NCBI GenBank assembly: GCA_016190445.1
Contig: JACPQL010000029.1
Location: forward strand, 1 to 44,276
DNA from: Chloroflexota bacterium
GTDB lineage: Bacteria > Chloroflexota > Dehalococcoidia > Lucifugimonadales > JACPQL01
Reading direction: 5' to 3'
Length of the DNA stretch: 44,276 nt
Below the pieces are notes generated by a model. It was not told where the DNA came from. It made no database searches and was given only the letters and a program-made list of their open reading frames with translations. The stretch's first letter is position 1, and each line of letters opens with the position of its first letter. Positions 1 through 9,335 of the stretch are shown piece by piece. A program made the position numbers and the translations under genes.

Positions 1-2480
<2,480 letters not shown>

Positions 2481-2510
2481 ACGCTGCTACCTCACACGCT
2501 CCCTATTCCC

Positions 2511-2553
2511 TTGTTAAAGTACAAAGACGGCGGCTGGGATTTCCCGCCGCCGC
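2511..2553 (-). promoter_or_regulatory. rrn leader hairpin and boxA-like antitermination site
   Basis: Between the promoter and the 23S gene the minus strand carries a GC-rich hairpin (2553-2526, arms GGCGGC/GCCGCC) followed by ACTTTAACAA (2520-2511). The latter closely matches the boxA core CTTTAACA of rRNA antitermination signals. The hairpin-boxA order is that of an rrn leader or a 16S-23S spacer. Assignment rests on motif match and position only. Confidence 0.6.
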
Positions 2554-2638
2554 TTTTCGCTGCGCTACGGCCCAGCCTCTGCCCTAATATCAGCTTGTTC
2601 CGCTCACTATCGGGGCTCCCGTCTTGTCAACCATATGG

Positions 2639-2667
2639 ATTCTACCTGGGTACCAACTCTGTGTCAA
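2639..2667 (-). promoter_or_regulatory. Promoter of the 23S rRNA unit
   Basis: On the minus strand a TTGACA box (2667-2662) is followed after 17 bases by TAGAAT (2644-2639). This predicts a start near 2632, about 150 nt ahead of the mature 23S 5' end. A second TTGACA lies just downstream on the same strand but has a poorer -10. The position supports separate transcription of 23S. Confidence 0.72.
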
Positions 2668-2750
2668 GGGTGTGGCGGTCCTGGAACGCGCCAATTCCGC
2701 CGCTATCGCGCCCAGGCACCGGACTGCCCTTTCAGCAGGCTCACCCCGCG

Positions 2751-2801
2751 CCCCGGTGGGGAAGGGGGCCATCGCTGAAAACTGTGTTTTTCAGCGACCT
2801 G
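2751..2801 (+). repeat. Hairpin repeat family A, copy 1
   Basis: A block of about 51 bases starting CCCCGGTGGGGAAGGGGG and ending in a hairpin whose arms are CGCTGAAAA and TTTTCAGCG. It is nearly identical to 3651-3701 (same orientation) and to 6631-6679 (inverted). It lies in the divergent spacer between the 23S promoter and the metal-regulator promoter. Confidence 0.8.
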
Positions 2802-2802
2802 C

Positions 2803-2831
2803 TTGACCCCCGCAGCCAGAGGGGCTAAGGT
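2803..2831 (+). promoter_or_regulatory. Promoter of the DtxR-type regulator gene
   Basis: TTGACC (2803-2808), a 17-base spacer and TAAGGT (2826-2831) predict a start near 2838, some 19 bases before the ATG at 2857. It sits directly after repeat copy 1. The -10 is a weak match, so this is moderate evidence. Confidence 0.5.
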
Positions 2832-2856
2832 GGAGTTGAGCACGGACTGATGCGGT

Positions 2857-3615
2857 ATGCCTAGAGCACGAACACCCTCCCCCCGGCAGTCGGCACTCCG
2901 TCGAGAGCCGCGCCATCCGGACCATCGGCTTTCGGCGGTGACGGAGAACTATCTTCTCTCTCTCTACATCCTCAAAGAGGAGGGGGCCCGCACTACTGCG
3001 GCCAGAATTGCCGACTACCTGACACGCCTGCCGGAGAGCGAGCGGCTGGGCACCTCTATGGCCTCGGTGGCAGGGATGGTGCGCCGTATGGTCCGCGAGG
3101 GCCTGGTGCGGGTGACATCTGAGAAGGAGGTGGCCCTGACGGAGCACGGGGCGCGCCTGGCGGAGGAGATGATGAGGCGTCACCGCCTGGCGGAGCGGAT
3201 GGTGGTGGACCTGCTGGGGGTGGACCTGCACTGCGCTCATGTGGAGGCGCACCGCCTGGAGCATGGCATCTCCAACGAACTGCTGGCACTGGTGGAGGCG
3301 CGCCTGGGCAATCCCACCACGTGCCCCTTCGGTGGTCCCATCCCGGGCAGCGGGCACTCTCAGCACCCCGGCGGCACCATCACTCTGGAGCAGGCGTCTC
3401 CCAATGCCCGTTACATCGTTCGCCGGGTGCCGGAGGAGAGCCAGGAGTTGCTGAGGTTCCTGGTGGAGCACCAGGTGGTTCCCGAGAATGAGGTGGTGGT
3501 AAGAGAGGCGGCGCCGTACAGGGGGGTGCTCACCATCGAGGTGGGGGGCCAGCCGGTGGCCATCGGATATGAGGTGGCCTCCCGCATCCGCGTGAGCCCC
3601 GTGGAGGCCACTTAG
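2857..3615 (+). CDS. DtxR/MntR-family metal-dependent transcriptional regulator
   Basis: A 252-residue protein with the three-part DtxR/IdeR layout. A winged helix lies at about residues 28-95 (recognition region TSMASVAGMVRRMVREGLV). A dimerisation and metal-binding domain follows at about 105-165, with HRLAERMVVDLL and EAHRLEHGIS. A C-terminal FeoA/SH3-like domain occupies about 175-248. Family members repress metal uptake genes when loaded with Fe(II) or Mn(II). In the EAHRLEH segment a histidine stands where DtxR has the ligand Cys102, so the metal preference cannot be assigned. The first about 27 residues (basic, proline-rich) are longer than usual. A GTG at 2938 (VTENYLLSLYILKEEG) matches the normal family start and is a possible alternative. 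The gene stands alone, flanked by two copies of the same 51-base repeat, and no transport gene is adjacent. Confidence 0.85.
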   Translation: MPRARTPSPRQSALRREPRHPDHRLSAVTENYLLSLYILKEEGARTTAARIADYLTRLPESERLGTSMASVAGMVRRMVREGLVRVTSEKEVALTEHGARLAEEMMRRHRLAERMVVDLLGVDLHCAHVEAHRLEHGISNELLALVEARLGNPTTCPFGGPIPGSGHSQHPGGTITLEQASPNARYIVRRVPEESQELLRFLVEHQVVPENEVVVREAAPYRGVLTIEVGGQPVAIGYEVASRIRVSPVEAT

Positions 3616-3650
3616 AAACTGTTGCAACGGCCTGTAGGAGGTCCGCCCCG

Positions 3651-3701
3651 CCCCGGTGGGGAAGGGGGCCATCGCTGAAAAACGGATTTGTCAGCGACCT
3701 G
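3651..3701 (+). repeat. Hairpin repeat family A, copy 2
   Basis: A near-identical direct copy of 2751-2801, exactly 900 bases further on, with the same CCCCGGTGGGG head and a CGCTGAAAAA/TCAGCG hairpin. The two copies bracket the DtxR-type gene. Bases outside the block differ between copies, which marks its limits. Confidence 0.8.
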
Positions 3702-3732
3702 TATAGAGGTACAGATGCCACTGTTGTCACCC

Positions 3733-3761
3733 TCGACACGCCACCCAGTCCGCGGTACAAT
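3733..3761 (+). promoter_or_regulatory. Promoter of the transketolase operon
   Basis: TCGACA (3733-3738), 17 bases, then TACAAT (3756-3761). The predicted start near 3768 leaves a very short leader, with the Shine-Dalgarno AAAGGAGG at 3770-3777 just ahead of the GTG at 3783. Confidence 0.6.
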
Positions 3762-3782
3762 GCGCCTCCAAAGGAGGTGCGG

Positions 3783-4706
3783 GTGACAAACGTGAAGCAC
3801 GCCGGCGCTGGTGGCAAGCAGCCTGCCACAACCGCGGCCTCGGCCACTCCCGCCGAGGTCAGTGTGTCTCCGGGACACGCTCGCCGGGCGGAAGAGCTCG
3901 CAGAGCGCGACCTGAAGCAGGTGGCCCGCACTCTGCGCCGCAACATACTGGTGTCCATAGCCGCTGCTGGCAGCGGGCACCCCGGAGGCTCCCTCTCGGC
4001 AGTGGAGACCCTGGTTGCCCTCTACTACAAGGTGATGCGGCACGACCCTTCCAACCCCCGCTGGCCCGAGCGTGACCGCTTTGTGCTGAGCAAGGGGCAT
4101 GCGGCCCCAGTCCTGTACGCGGTGCTGGCCGACTGTGGCTACTTCCCTCCGCAGGAGCTTCTCACCCTGCGCAAGCTGGATAGCAGGCTTCAGGGCCACG
4201 CCCACATCATGACACCCGGAGTGGAGATGTCCGCTGGCTCCCTGGGCCAGGGGCTCTCCTTTGGCATAGGCCAGGCGCTGGCGGCCCGCATAGACGGCAG
4301 GGCCTATCGGGTGTATGTGCTGCTGGGGGATGGGGAGTGCGACGAGGGGCAGGTGTGGGAGGCGGCCATGTCGGCGGCCCACTACCGTTTGGACAACCTG
4401 GTGGCCGTGGTGGACCGCAACCGCATCCAGAACGACCGGTTCACTAGTGAGGTTATGGAGTTGGAGCCTCTGGCGGAGAAGTGGCGCGCCTTTGGCTGGT
4501 CGGTGGAGGAGGTGGACGGCCATAGTATCAGGGATATCCTTCTAGCTCTGAAGCAGGCGCAGGGGGTAAAGGGCAAGCCCTCCTGTATCATCGCCCACAC
4601 GGTAAAGGGCAAAGGCGTCAGCTTTATGGAGAACAATCCTGCCTTTCACGGCAAAGCGCCGACCAGGGAGGAGCTGAGACAGGCCCTCGAAGAGCTGGGG
4701 GTGTAG
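3783..4706 (+). CDS. Transketolase, N-terminal (thiamine-diphosphate-binding) subunit
   Basis: A 307-residue protein equal to the first half of a full-length transketolase. It carries the substrate/ThDP-binding SGHPGGSLSAVE and LSKGHAAPVLY segments and the ThDP/Mg motif GDGECDEGQVWEAAM ending in DRNRIQND. It transfers two-carbon ketol units in the non-oxidative pentose phosphate pathway together with the next gene product. GTG 3783 is chosen because AAAGGAGG (3770-3777) is spaced 5 bases before it; the frame-matched GTG at 3777 overlaps that site. Split transketolases are common in archaea, Thermotogae and Chloroflexota. The C-terminal half follows after 9 bases, so the two are co-transcribed. 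The N-terminal about 30 residues are low complexity and not conserved. Confidence 0.93.
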   Translation: MTNVKHAGAGGKQPATTAASATPAEVSVSPGHARRAEELAERDLKQVARTLRRNILVSIAAAGSGHPGGSLSAVETLVALYYKVMRHDPSNPRWPERDRFVLSKGHAAPVLYAVLADCGYFPPQELLTLRKLDSRLQGHAHIMTPGVEMSAGSLGQGLSFGIGQALAARIDGRAYRVYVLLGDGECDEGQVWEAAMSAAHYRLDNLVAVVDRNRIQNDRFTSEVMELEPLAEKWRAFGWSVEEVDGHSIRDILLALKQAQGVKGKPSCIIAHTVKGKGVSFMENNPAFHGKAPTREELRQALEELGV

Positions 4707-4715
4707 GGCACTCCG

Positions 4716-5663
4716 ATGACTAGCACAGTAACAAAGTCTGCCACGAGGGAGGCCTACGGCCAGGTCCTGGTGGAGTTGGGAAGGGAGGACCCCAACATTG
4801 TGGTGCTGGGGGGCGACCTGAACAAGTCCACGGGCACCTGGGCTTTCGCTCAGCAGTTCCCTGAGCGATTCTTTGACCTGGGCGCCGCCGAGCAGAACAT
4901 TATGGGTATCGCCGCGGGACTGGCCTCGGCTGGGAAGACGGTCTTCGCGAGCACCTTCGCCGTTTTCGGTACGGGGCGGCCTTATGACCAGATCCGGCTG
5001 AGCATCGCCCAGCCCGGCCTGAACGTGAAGATAGTGGTCACCCATGCCGGCATCATCACCGGTGAGGATGGCATGTCCGCCCAGAGCATCGAGGACATTG
5101 CCCTCATGTGCGCCCTTCCCACCTTCACGGTGGTGGTCCCGGCCGACGCACCGGAGACGGCGGCGGCGGTGCGGGAGGCGGCCCGCACGCAGGGGCCCTG
5201 GTATATCCGGCTGGGCCGGCCCGCCACGCCGGTCGTCCACCAGGATGGATACCGCTTTCACCTGGGAAGGGCGGAGCAGCTCAAGGGCGGCTCCGATGTC
5301 ACTGTAATAGCCTGCGGTGTCATGGTGAGCGCCGCCCTGGAGGCAGCGGAGGTCCTGGAGGGACAGGGTGTGCGCTGCCGGGTGCTGAACATGGCCACGC
5401 TGAAGCCCACCGACGAAGAGGCCATCATTAGAGCGGCTAAGGAGACTGGTGCCCTGGTGACGGCGGAGGAGCACTACATCCACGGCGGGCTGAACAGCAT
5501 AGTGTGCCAGGCGGTGGGCCGTCTGTGCCCCGTGCCCGTGGAGCCTGTGGCCCTCACCCGGTACGCTGAGTCGGGAGACCCTTCTGGCCTGCTGCGCAAA
5601 TATGGCCTGACGGCGGAGGATGTGGTAGCGGCGGTGCGCCGGGCTCTAAGTCGCAGGGGCTAG
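4716..5663 (+). CDS. Transketolase, C-terminal subunit
   Basis: A 315-residue protein with the pyrimidine-binding domain (about residues 1-170) and the C-terminal transketolase domain (about 185-310). GAAEQNIMGIAAGLA contains the glutamate that activates the thiamine ring, and THAGIITGEDGMSAQSIED is the usual active-site loop. Together with the preceding gene it makes a complete transketolase; the family works as a heterotetramer of the two subunits. The ATG is 9 bases behind the stop of the N-terminal subunit. Similar halves occur in 1-deoxyxylulose-5-phosphate synthase and pyruvate dehydrogenase E1, but the pairing with a transketolase N-half makes transketolase by far the best call. Confidence 0.93.
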   Translation: MTSTVTKSATREAYGQVLVELGREDPNIVVLGGDLNKSTGTWAFAQQFPERFFDLGAAEQNIMGIAAGLASAGKTVFASTFAVFGTGRPYDQIRLSIAQPGLNVKIVVTHAGIITGEDGMSAQSIEDIALMCALPTFTVVVPADAPETAAAVREAARTQGPWYIRLGRPATPVVHQDGYRFHLGRAEQLKGGSDVTVIACGVMVSAALEAAEVLEGQGVRCRVLNMATLKPTDEEAIIRAAKETGALVTAEEHYIHGGLNSIVCQAVGRLCPVPVEPVALTRYAESGDPSGLLRKYGLTAEDVVAAVRRALSRRG

Positions 5664-5711
5664 ATAGGCCCCACCGCTGGAGGCTGGCAGGCTCCAGGAG
5701 GTGTACCGCTC

Positions 5712-6098
5712 ATGCCTCGTGCTCGGGCCAGCCGCGCTTCCGCTCGGACGGCTCACAGGCGACGAGCCCCTTCTCATCGGGCCTCTGGCAAGTCAACGGA
5801 GCGACTTCAAGTCGTTTTCATAGGCTTGGCGTGCGCCCTTTTGGGCGTGGCTGGGGCAGCGGTGCTGATGGGGGCTATTGCGGGCCATCTTTCGGGGGGG
5901 CCCGGTTCAGAGCGGGCAGCGGTGTTCACCACGTCCTCAGTAGTAGGGGTGGCTCTCCTCTTCTGGCTCGTGGGCGCGGCCTCCAGCACGCGGGAGGTAT
6001 GGCGACGGTTCCGCACTGTGATGCTGGTGGAGTCCGCCGTCCTGGCCCTGGTCTCCGTGGGAGAGGGGGCGGCGCGCCTGCTGGAGCTGTTCGGCTGA
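5712..6098 (+). CDS. Small unknown membrane protein
   Basis: A 128-residue protein I do not recognise. Residues 1-30 are very basic (many Arg, Ser, Ala), followed by three likely membrane segments at about 33-57, 72-90 and 103-122. The basic N-terminus suggests it stays in the cytoplasm. AGGAGGTG lies about 8 bases before the ATG. It follows the transketolase pair by 48 bases, a gap holding a small CTGGAG/CTCCAG inverted repeat, and is probably transcribed with it. Nothing in it indicates a function; a role tied to transketolase is not implied. Confidence 0.65.
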   Translation: MPRARASRASARTAHRRRAPSHRASGKSTERLQVVFIGLACALLGVAGAAVLMGAIAGHLSGGPGSERAAVFTTSSVVGVALLFWLVGAASSTREVWRRFRTVMLVESAVLALVSVGEGAARLLELFG

Positions 6099-6104
6099 GG
6101 CAGG

Positions 6105-6416
6105 CTACTCCGCTGAGCCCCCCCCATTCTCGCCAAACTCGTGGTTGCTGAACACCCCCAGGTCGCGTCCCTGGTGCACGTGCACGATGAACTCGTCCCG
6201 GACTATGCCCACCGCGTCCAGCAGCTCCTGGTCAACGGCCTCCACCAGCTCCTGGATGTCCTCCTGGGTCAGGCTCTCCTCCACGCAGAGGGTGGCGTGG
6301 ACCACCGTGCCCGCGAAGTGGAAGTCCACCCGGCCAACGGGGGCGTCGCCGTCCAGAATAGTGAACACCTCGGAGGAGGCAGTGCGGCACTCCCGCTCGA
6401 AGTGATAGTCAGCCAT
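6105..6416 (-). CDS. Small acidic unknown protein
   Basis: A 103-residue, strongly acidic soluble protein that I do not recognise. It has alternating beta-like stretches (SEVFTILDGDAPVGRVDFHF, VVHATLCVEE), a glutamate-rich helix (QEDIQELVEAVDQELLD) and a second strand (FIVHVHQG). The pattern is that of a small alpha/beta domain. GAGGAGG lies 5 bases before the ATG, a strong ribosome site that supports it as a real gene. It converges with the small membrane-protein gene, with only six bases between the stops. No partner gene is adjacent on its strand apart from repeats. Confidence 0.65.
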   Translation of the reverse strand: MADYHFERECRTASSEVFTILDGDAPVGRVDFHFAGTVVHATLCVEESLTQEDIQELVEAVDQELLDAVGIVRDEFIVHVHQGRDLGVFSNHEFGENGGGSAE

Positions 6417-6461
6417 GGCACTCCTCCTCGGGGTCCGGTCTGTTCCTAAGTCCAGGGCAGG

Positions 6462-6626
6462 CTAGTGTCCTGTCCTCGCAATATCTTTCACAATGCTCAA
6501 GAGCCCGGTCGCCCGCTCATGGTTCGACAGGCTCACCACGAGCGGGAAAATCCTCTCTTGCCGCTCATCCTGAGCCAGTCGAAGGATGAGCGCATTATTC
6601 CACGTATCTCAGGGACGGGACACTAG
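6462..6626. repeat. Two-hairpin TTCGAC element, copy 1, with terminal inverted repeats
   Basis: A 165-base element opening with CTAGTGTCCTGTCC and closing with the inverse, GGGACGGGACACTAG. Inside are two hairpins: one with arms CCCGCTC/GAGCGGG around GGTTCGACAGGCTCACC, and one with arms CGCTCATCC/GGATGAGCG around TGAGCCAGTCGAA. Related copies lie at 41698-41905 and 43963-44061. The layout is that of a non-coding miniature transposable element. Confidence 0.75.
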
Positions 6627-6630
6627 CAGG

Positions 6631-6679
6631 GCGCTGAAAGATTCCGCTTTTTCGGCGATGGCCCCCTTACCCACCGGGG
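6631..6679 (-). repeat. Hairpin repeat family A, copy 3 (inverted)
   Basis: Reverse complement of the family seen at 2751 and 3651, with a few changes (for example CCCCGGTGGGTAAGGGGG). It abuts the end of the two-hairpin element and lies just downstream of proA. The hairpin arms are GCTGAAAG and CTTTTTCGGC. Confidence 0.7.
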
Positions 6680-6688
6680 GTAGGGTGG

Positions 6689-7963
6689 CTAAGGGCGTGT
6701 CTGACCCGTCCCCAGGATGGTCCACTTGTAGGTAGTGAGCTCCCGTAGTCCCATCGGCCCCCTGGCGTGGAGCCGGTTGGTGCTGATGGCCACCTCTGCG
6801 CCCAGCCCGAACTGCGCCCCATCGGTGAAGCGCGTGCTGGCGTTGACATAGACAGCCGCCGCGTCCACCTCGTCCAGGAACCGCATGGCGGCGGCGTAGT
6901 CCTCGGTGACAATGGCCTCGGAGTGCCCCGAACCGTACCGCTCAATGTGCTCCAGTGCCTCGTCCAGCGAGTCAACCACCCGCACGGCAGCGATGAGGGC
7001 GAGGAACTCCTTGCCCCAGTCGTCGGGGCTGGCTGGAACGGCCCGCACCTCCTCCAGCGGGGCGACGATGCTCAGCGCCCGGCTGTCGCACCGCATCTCC
7101 ACCCCCGCCTTGCCCCACTCCCTGGCGATCTGGGGCAAGAGGCGCGGTGCTGTGTCCGCGTGCACCAGCAGGGTGTCCAGGGAGTTGCACACCGTGGGGC
7201 GCTGCACCTTGGCATTGTAGGCGATGGCCACTGCCTTCCCCATATCGGCGGCGCGGTCCACATAAGTGTGGCAGACGCCGATGCCCCCCGTGACCACCGG
7301 CATGGTGGCCTCCCTGGCCACGAACTGGATAAGGCCCGCTCCCCCACGGGGGATGATCAGGTCTATGTACCGGTCCAGCTTGAGCATCTGCTGCACCAGG
7401 GCGCGGTCAGTGGACTCAATGAACTGGACCGCGTCCTCTGGTGCCCCGGCTCTGGCGATGCCCTGGCGCACTAGATGGGCCAGGGCGGCGTTGGAGTGCG
7501 CTGCCTCGCTGCCGCCCCGCAGGATCACCGCGTTGCCCGATTTGAGGCAGAGGGCAGAGATGTCCACCGTCACGTTGGGGCGGCTCTCGTACACGGCGCC
7601 AATGACCCCGATGGGGACGCGGCGCCTGGCCACCTGGAGACCGTTGGGCAAGGTGCGTGCATCGAAGCTCTCTCCCACCGGGTCGGGGAGCGCCGCCACG
7701 CTCCGCACGTCGGCGGCCATGGCCGCCAGCCGTTCCGGGGTCAAAAGCAACCGGTCCAGCATGGCCTCGGAGAGCCCCTCGGCCTGGCCCGCCTGGTAGT
7801 CGTGAGCGTTGGCCTCCAGCACCGGCCCCTGCTCCTCCTCCAGGGCGAGGGCGATGTTCAGGAGGGCGCGGTTTTTGACATCCGTGGAGAGCTTGCGCAG
7901 GGCGCGGGAAGCCTCCCGCGCTGCCCTGGCCTTGTTCTCCAGCTCCGCGCTGATGGTGTTCAT
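6689..7963 (-). CDS. proA: Gamma-glutamyl phosphate reductase
   Basis: A 424-residue aldehyde-dehydrogenase-fold enzyme that reduces gamma-glutamyl phosphate to glutamate semialdehyde with NADPH, the second step of proline synthesis in the cytoplasm. RPTVCNSLDTLLV holds the catalytic cysteine, and RVPIGVIGAVYESRPNVTVD and GGSEAAHSN are family blocks for cofactor and substrate binding. GLGAEVAISTNRLHARGPMG and LTTYKWTILG close the protein as in other ProA. Length is normal (about 415-425). The ATG lies 3 bases after the stop of proB, so the two form an operon in the usual order. Confidence 0.97.
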   Translation of the reverse strand: MNTISAELENKARAAREASRALRKLSTDVKNRALLNIALALEEEQGPVLEANAHDYQAGQAEGLSEAMLDRLLLTPERLAAMAADVRSVAALPDPVGESFDARTLPNGLQVARRRVPIGVIGAVYESRPNVTVDISALCLKSGNAVILRGGSEAAHSNAALAHLVRQGIARAGAPEDAVQFIESTDRALVQQMLKLDRYIDLIIPRGGAGLIQFVAREATMPVVTGGIGVCHTYVDRAADMGKAVAIAYNAKVQRPTVCNSLDTLLVHADTAPRLLPQIAREWGKAGVEMRCDSRALSIVAPLEEVRAVPASPDDWGKEFLALIAAVRVVDSLDEALEHIERYGSGHSEAIVTEDYAAAMRFLDEVDAAAVYVNASTRFTDGAQFGLGAEVAISTNRLHARGPMGLRELTTYKWTILGTGQTRP

Positions 7964-7966
7964 AGC

Positions 7967-9124
7967 TTACAGCAGCACCATGTTGTTGCGGTGGACCACC
8001 TCGGCGCCGTAGCTACGACCCAGGAGTCCGGCGATGCGGTCGGAGCGGGCGCCCTGGATGCGCTGCACCTCCTGCGACGAGTAGTTGGCGATGCCGCAGG
8101 CCACCCTCTGCCCTCCGCCGTCCACTATATATACCACGTCGCCACGCTGGAATTCGCCCCACACCCCGCGCACCCCGGCGGCCAGCAGGCTCCGGTTCTG
8201 CTTCCTCAGCGCCGCCACGGCCCCAGAGTCCACCACGATCTCTCCGCCGCTGCTGGCGAGCCCGCTGAGCATCCACCGCTTGCGGCTCTCCAGCCGGGTA
8301 GCCGTGGGCACGAAGAAGGTGCCTACCTCCTGGCCCTCGGCGATGCGGAGCAGCACATCCCGCTCGCGCCCGTCGGCTATGATAACAGCGATGCCAGAGG
8401 CAGTGGCAAGTCTGGCCGCCTCCAGCTTGGCCGGCATGCCACCACGGCTAACGGCGTTACGGTGAGCCGCAGCCAGCGCCTCTATGGGGGCGTCAACGCG
8501 CTCCACCCGGCGGATGAGTTGGCTTTCGGGGTCCTGGTGAGGGTCGGCGGTGTACAGGCCCCCGGTGTCGGTAAGGATTGCCAGCAGGTCGGCGTCCACC
8601 AGGTTGGCCACCAGCGCCGAGAGGTTATCGTTGTCGCCGAAGACCGCCTCTCCGATCTCCTCCACCGCCACCACGTCGTTCTCGTTGACCACAGGCACCA
8701 CCCTGTGCTCCAGGAGGGCCCGCAGCGTGTTCCCCACGTTCAGGTACCCCTGGCGGTCCTCCAGATCGTGGCGCGTGATAAGCGCCTGGGCCACGGAGAT
8801 GCCGTGCCAGCCGAAGAGCTGCTCGTAGGCGTGCATCAGCCTGCTCTGCCCGATGGCGGCCATCACTTGGCGGAGGGGGACGCCCCTCCGCTCCTCGCGT
8901 CCTATGCCCAGCACGTCGCGTCCGGCTGCGATAGCGCCCGAAGTTACCAGGATCGCCTCAACACCCTGGGCGTGGAGGCGTGCGATCTGGCCCACCAGGG
9001 CAGTCATGATCTCCAGGTCCAGACGGTCGGTGCCGCCGGTCAGCACGCTAGTACCCGCCTTCACTACTATGCGGCGGTACCGCGGCGTGGGGCAATGGTT
9101 GTCGTTTTGAGGCATTGTGGCCAT
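7967..9124 (-). CDS. proB: Glutamate 5-kinase
   Basis: A 385-residue enzyme phosphorylating glutamate to gamma-glutamyl phosphate, the first and feedback-controlled step of proline synthesis. The amino-acid kinase domain covers about residues 10-265 (VVKAGTSVLTGG, VTSGAIAAGRDVL, VNENDVVAVEEIGEAVFGDND, LTDTGGLYTADP). A PUA domain follows at about 280-370. I place the start at ATG 9124, with a second in-frame ATG at 9115; the open frame runs on to 9232, but that extension carries no conserved residues and lies upstream of the likely transcription start near 9148. No clear Shine-Dalgarno precedes the ATG. proA follows 3 bases downstream. Confidence 0.95.
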   Translation of the reverse strand: MATMPQNDNHCPTPRYRRIVVKAGTSVLTGGTDRLDLEIMTALVGQIARLHAQGVEAILVTSGAIAAGRDVLGIGREERRGVPLRQVMAAIGQSRLMHAYEQLFGWHGISVAQALITRHDLEDRQGYLNVGNTLRALLEHRVVPVVNENDVVAVEEIGEAVFGDNDNLSALVANLVDADLLAILTDTGGLYTADPHQDPESQLIRRVERVDAPIEALAAAHRNAVSRGGMPAKLEAARLATASGIAVIIADGRERDVLLRIAEGQEVGTFFVPTATRLESRKRWMLSGLASSGGEIVVDSGAVAALRKQNRSLLAAGVRGVWGEFQRGDVVYIVDGGGQRVACGIANYSSQEVQRIQGARSDRIAGLLGRSYGAEVVHRNNMVLL

Positions 9125-9154
9125 GGAAAAAACGCAAGGGTATGAAGTATGCCA

Positions 9155-9183
9155 ATTATATCTCCGCCACGGATGAGCAACAA
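9155..9183 (-). promoter_or_regulatory. proBA promoter
   Basis: On the minus strand TTGTTG (9183-9178), 17 bases, then a perfect TATAAT (9160-9155). The predicted start near 9148 gives a 24-base leader before the proB ATG at 9124. It stands back to back with the mfd promoter. Confidence 0.65.
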
Positions 9184-9246
9184 GCGAAGCAGGGCGAGTC
9201 GAAATCAGCGGTTCAATCCTATTCTGAGACAAGCATGCCGTGTACG

Positions 9247-9275
9247 TTGAGCGCGCTTCCCCCGGCTGCTAAAAT
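9247..9275 (+). promoter_or_regulatory. mfd promoter
   Basis: TTGAGC (9247-9252), 17 bases, TAAAAT (9270-9275), giving a start near 9282 and a leader of about 54 bases before the mfd ATG at 9336. Confidence 0.62.
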
Positions 9276-9335
9276 GGCAGTGAGGGCTAGCGCCCAAGCC
9301 GCTAGCCCCTTTGGGCGTTGGAAGTAGGCGAATAT

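Noticed and set aside
2751-2801. Repeat family A as a transcription terminator
   Set aside because: The T-run lies in the loop and inner stem, not after the stem, and copies occur upstream of genes as well as downstream.
7475-9145. A 556-codon open frame on the plus strand opposite proB-proA
   Set aside because: It is antisense to two well-conserved genes, has no recognisable domain, and is His/Gly/Arg/Val-rich as expected of a GC-rich shadow frame. The same applies to 29014-30678 opposite the sulfite reductase and 37245-38864 opposite the FtsX permease.
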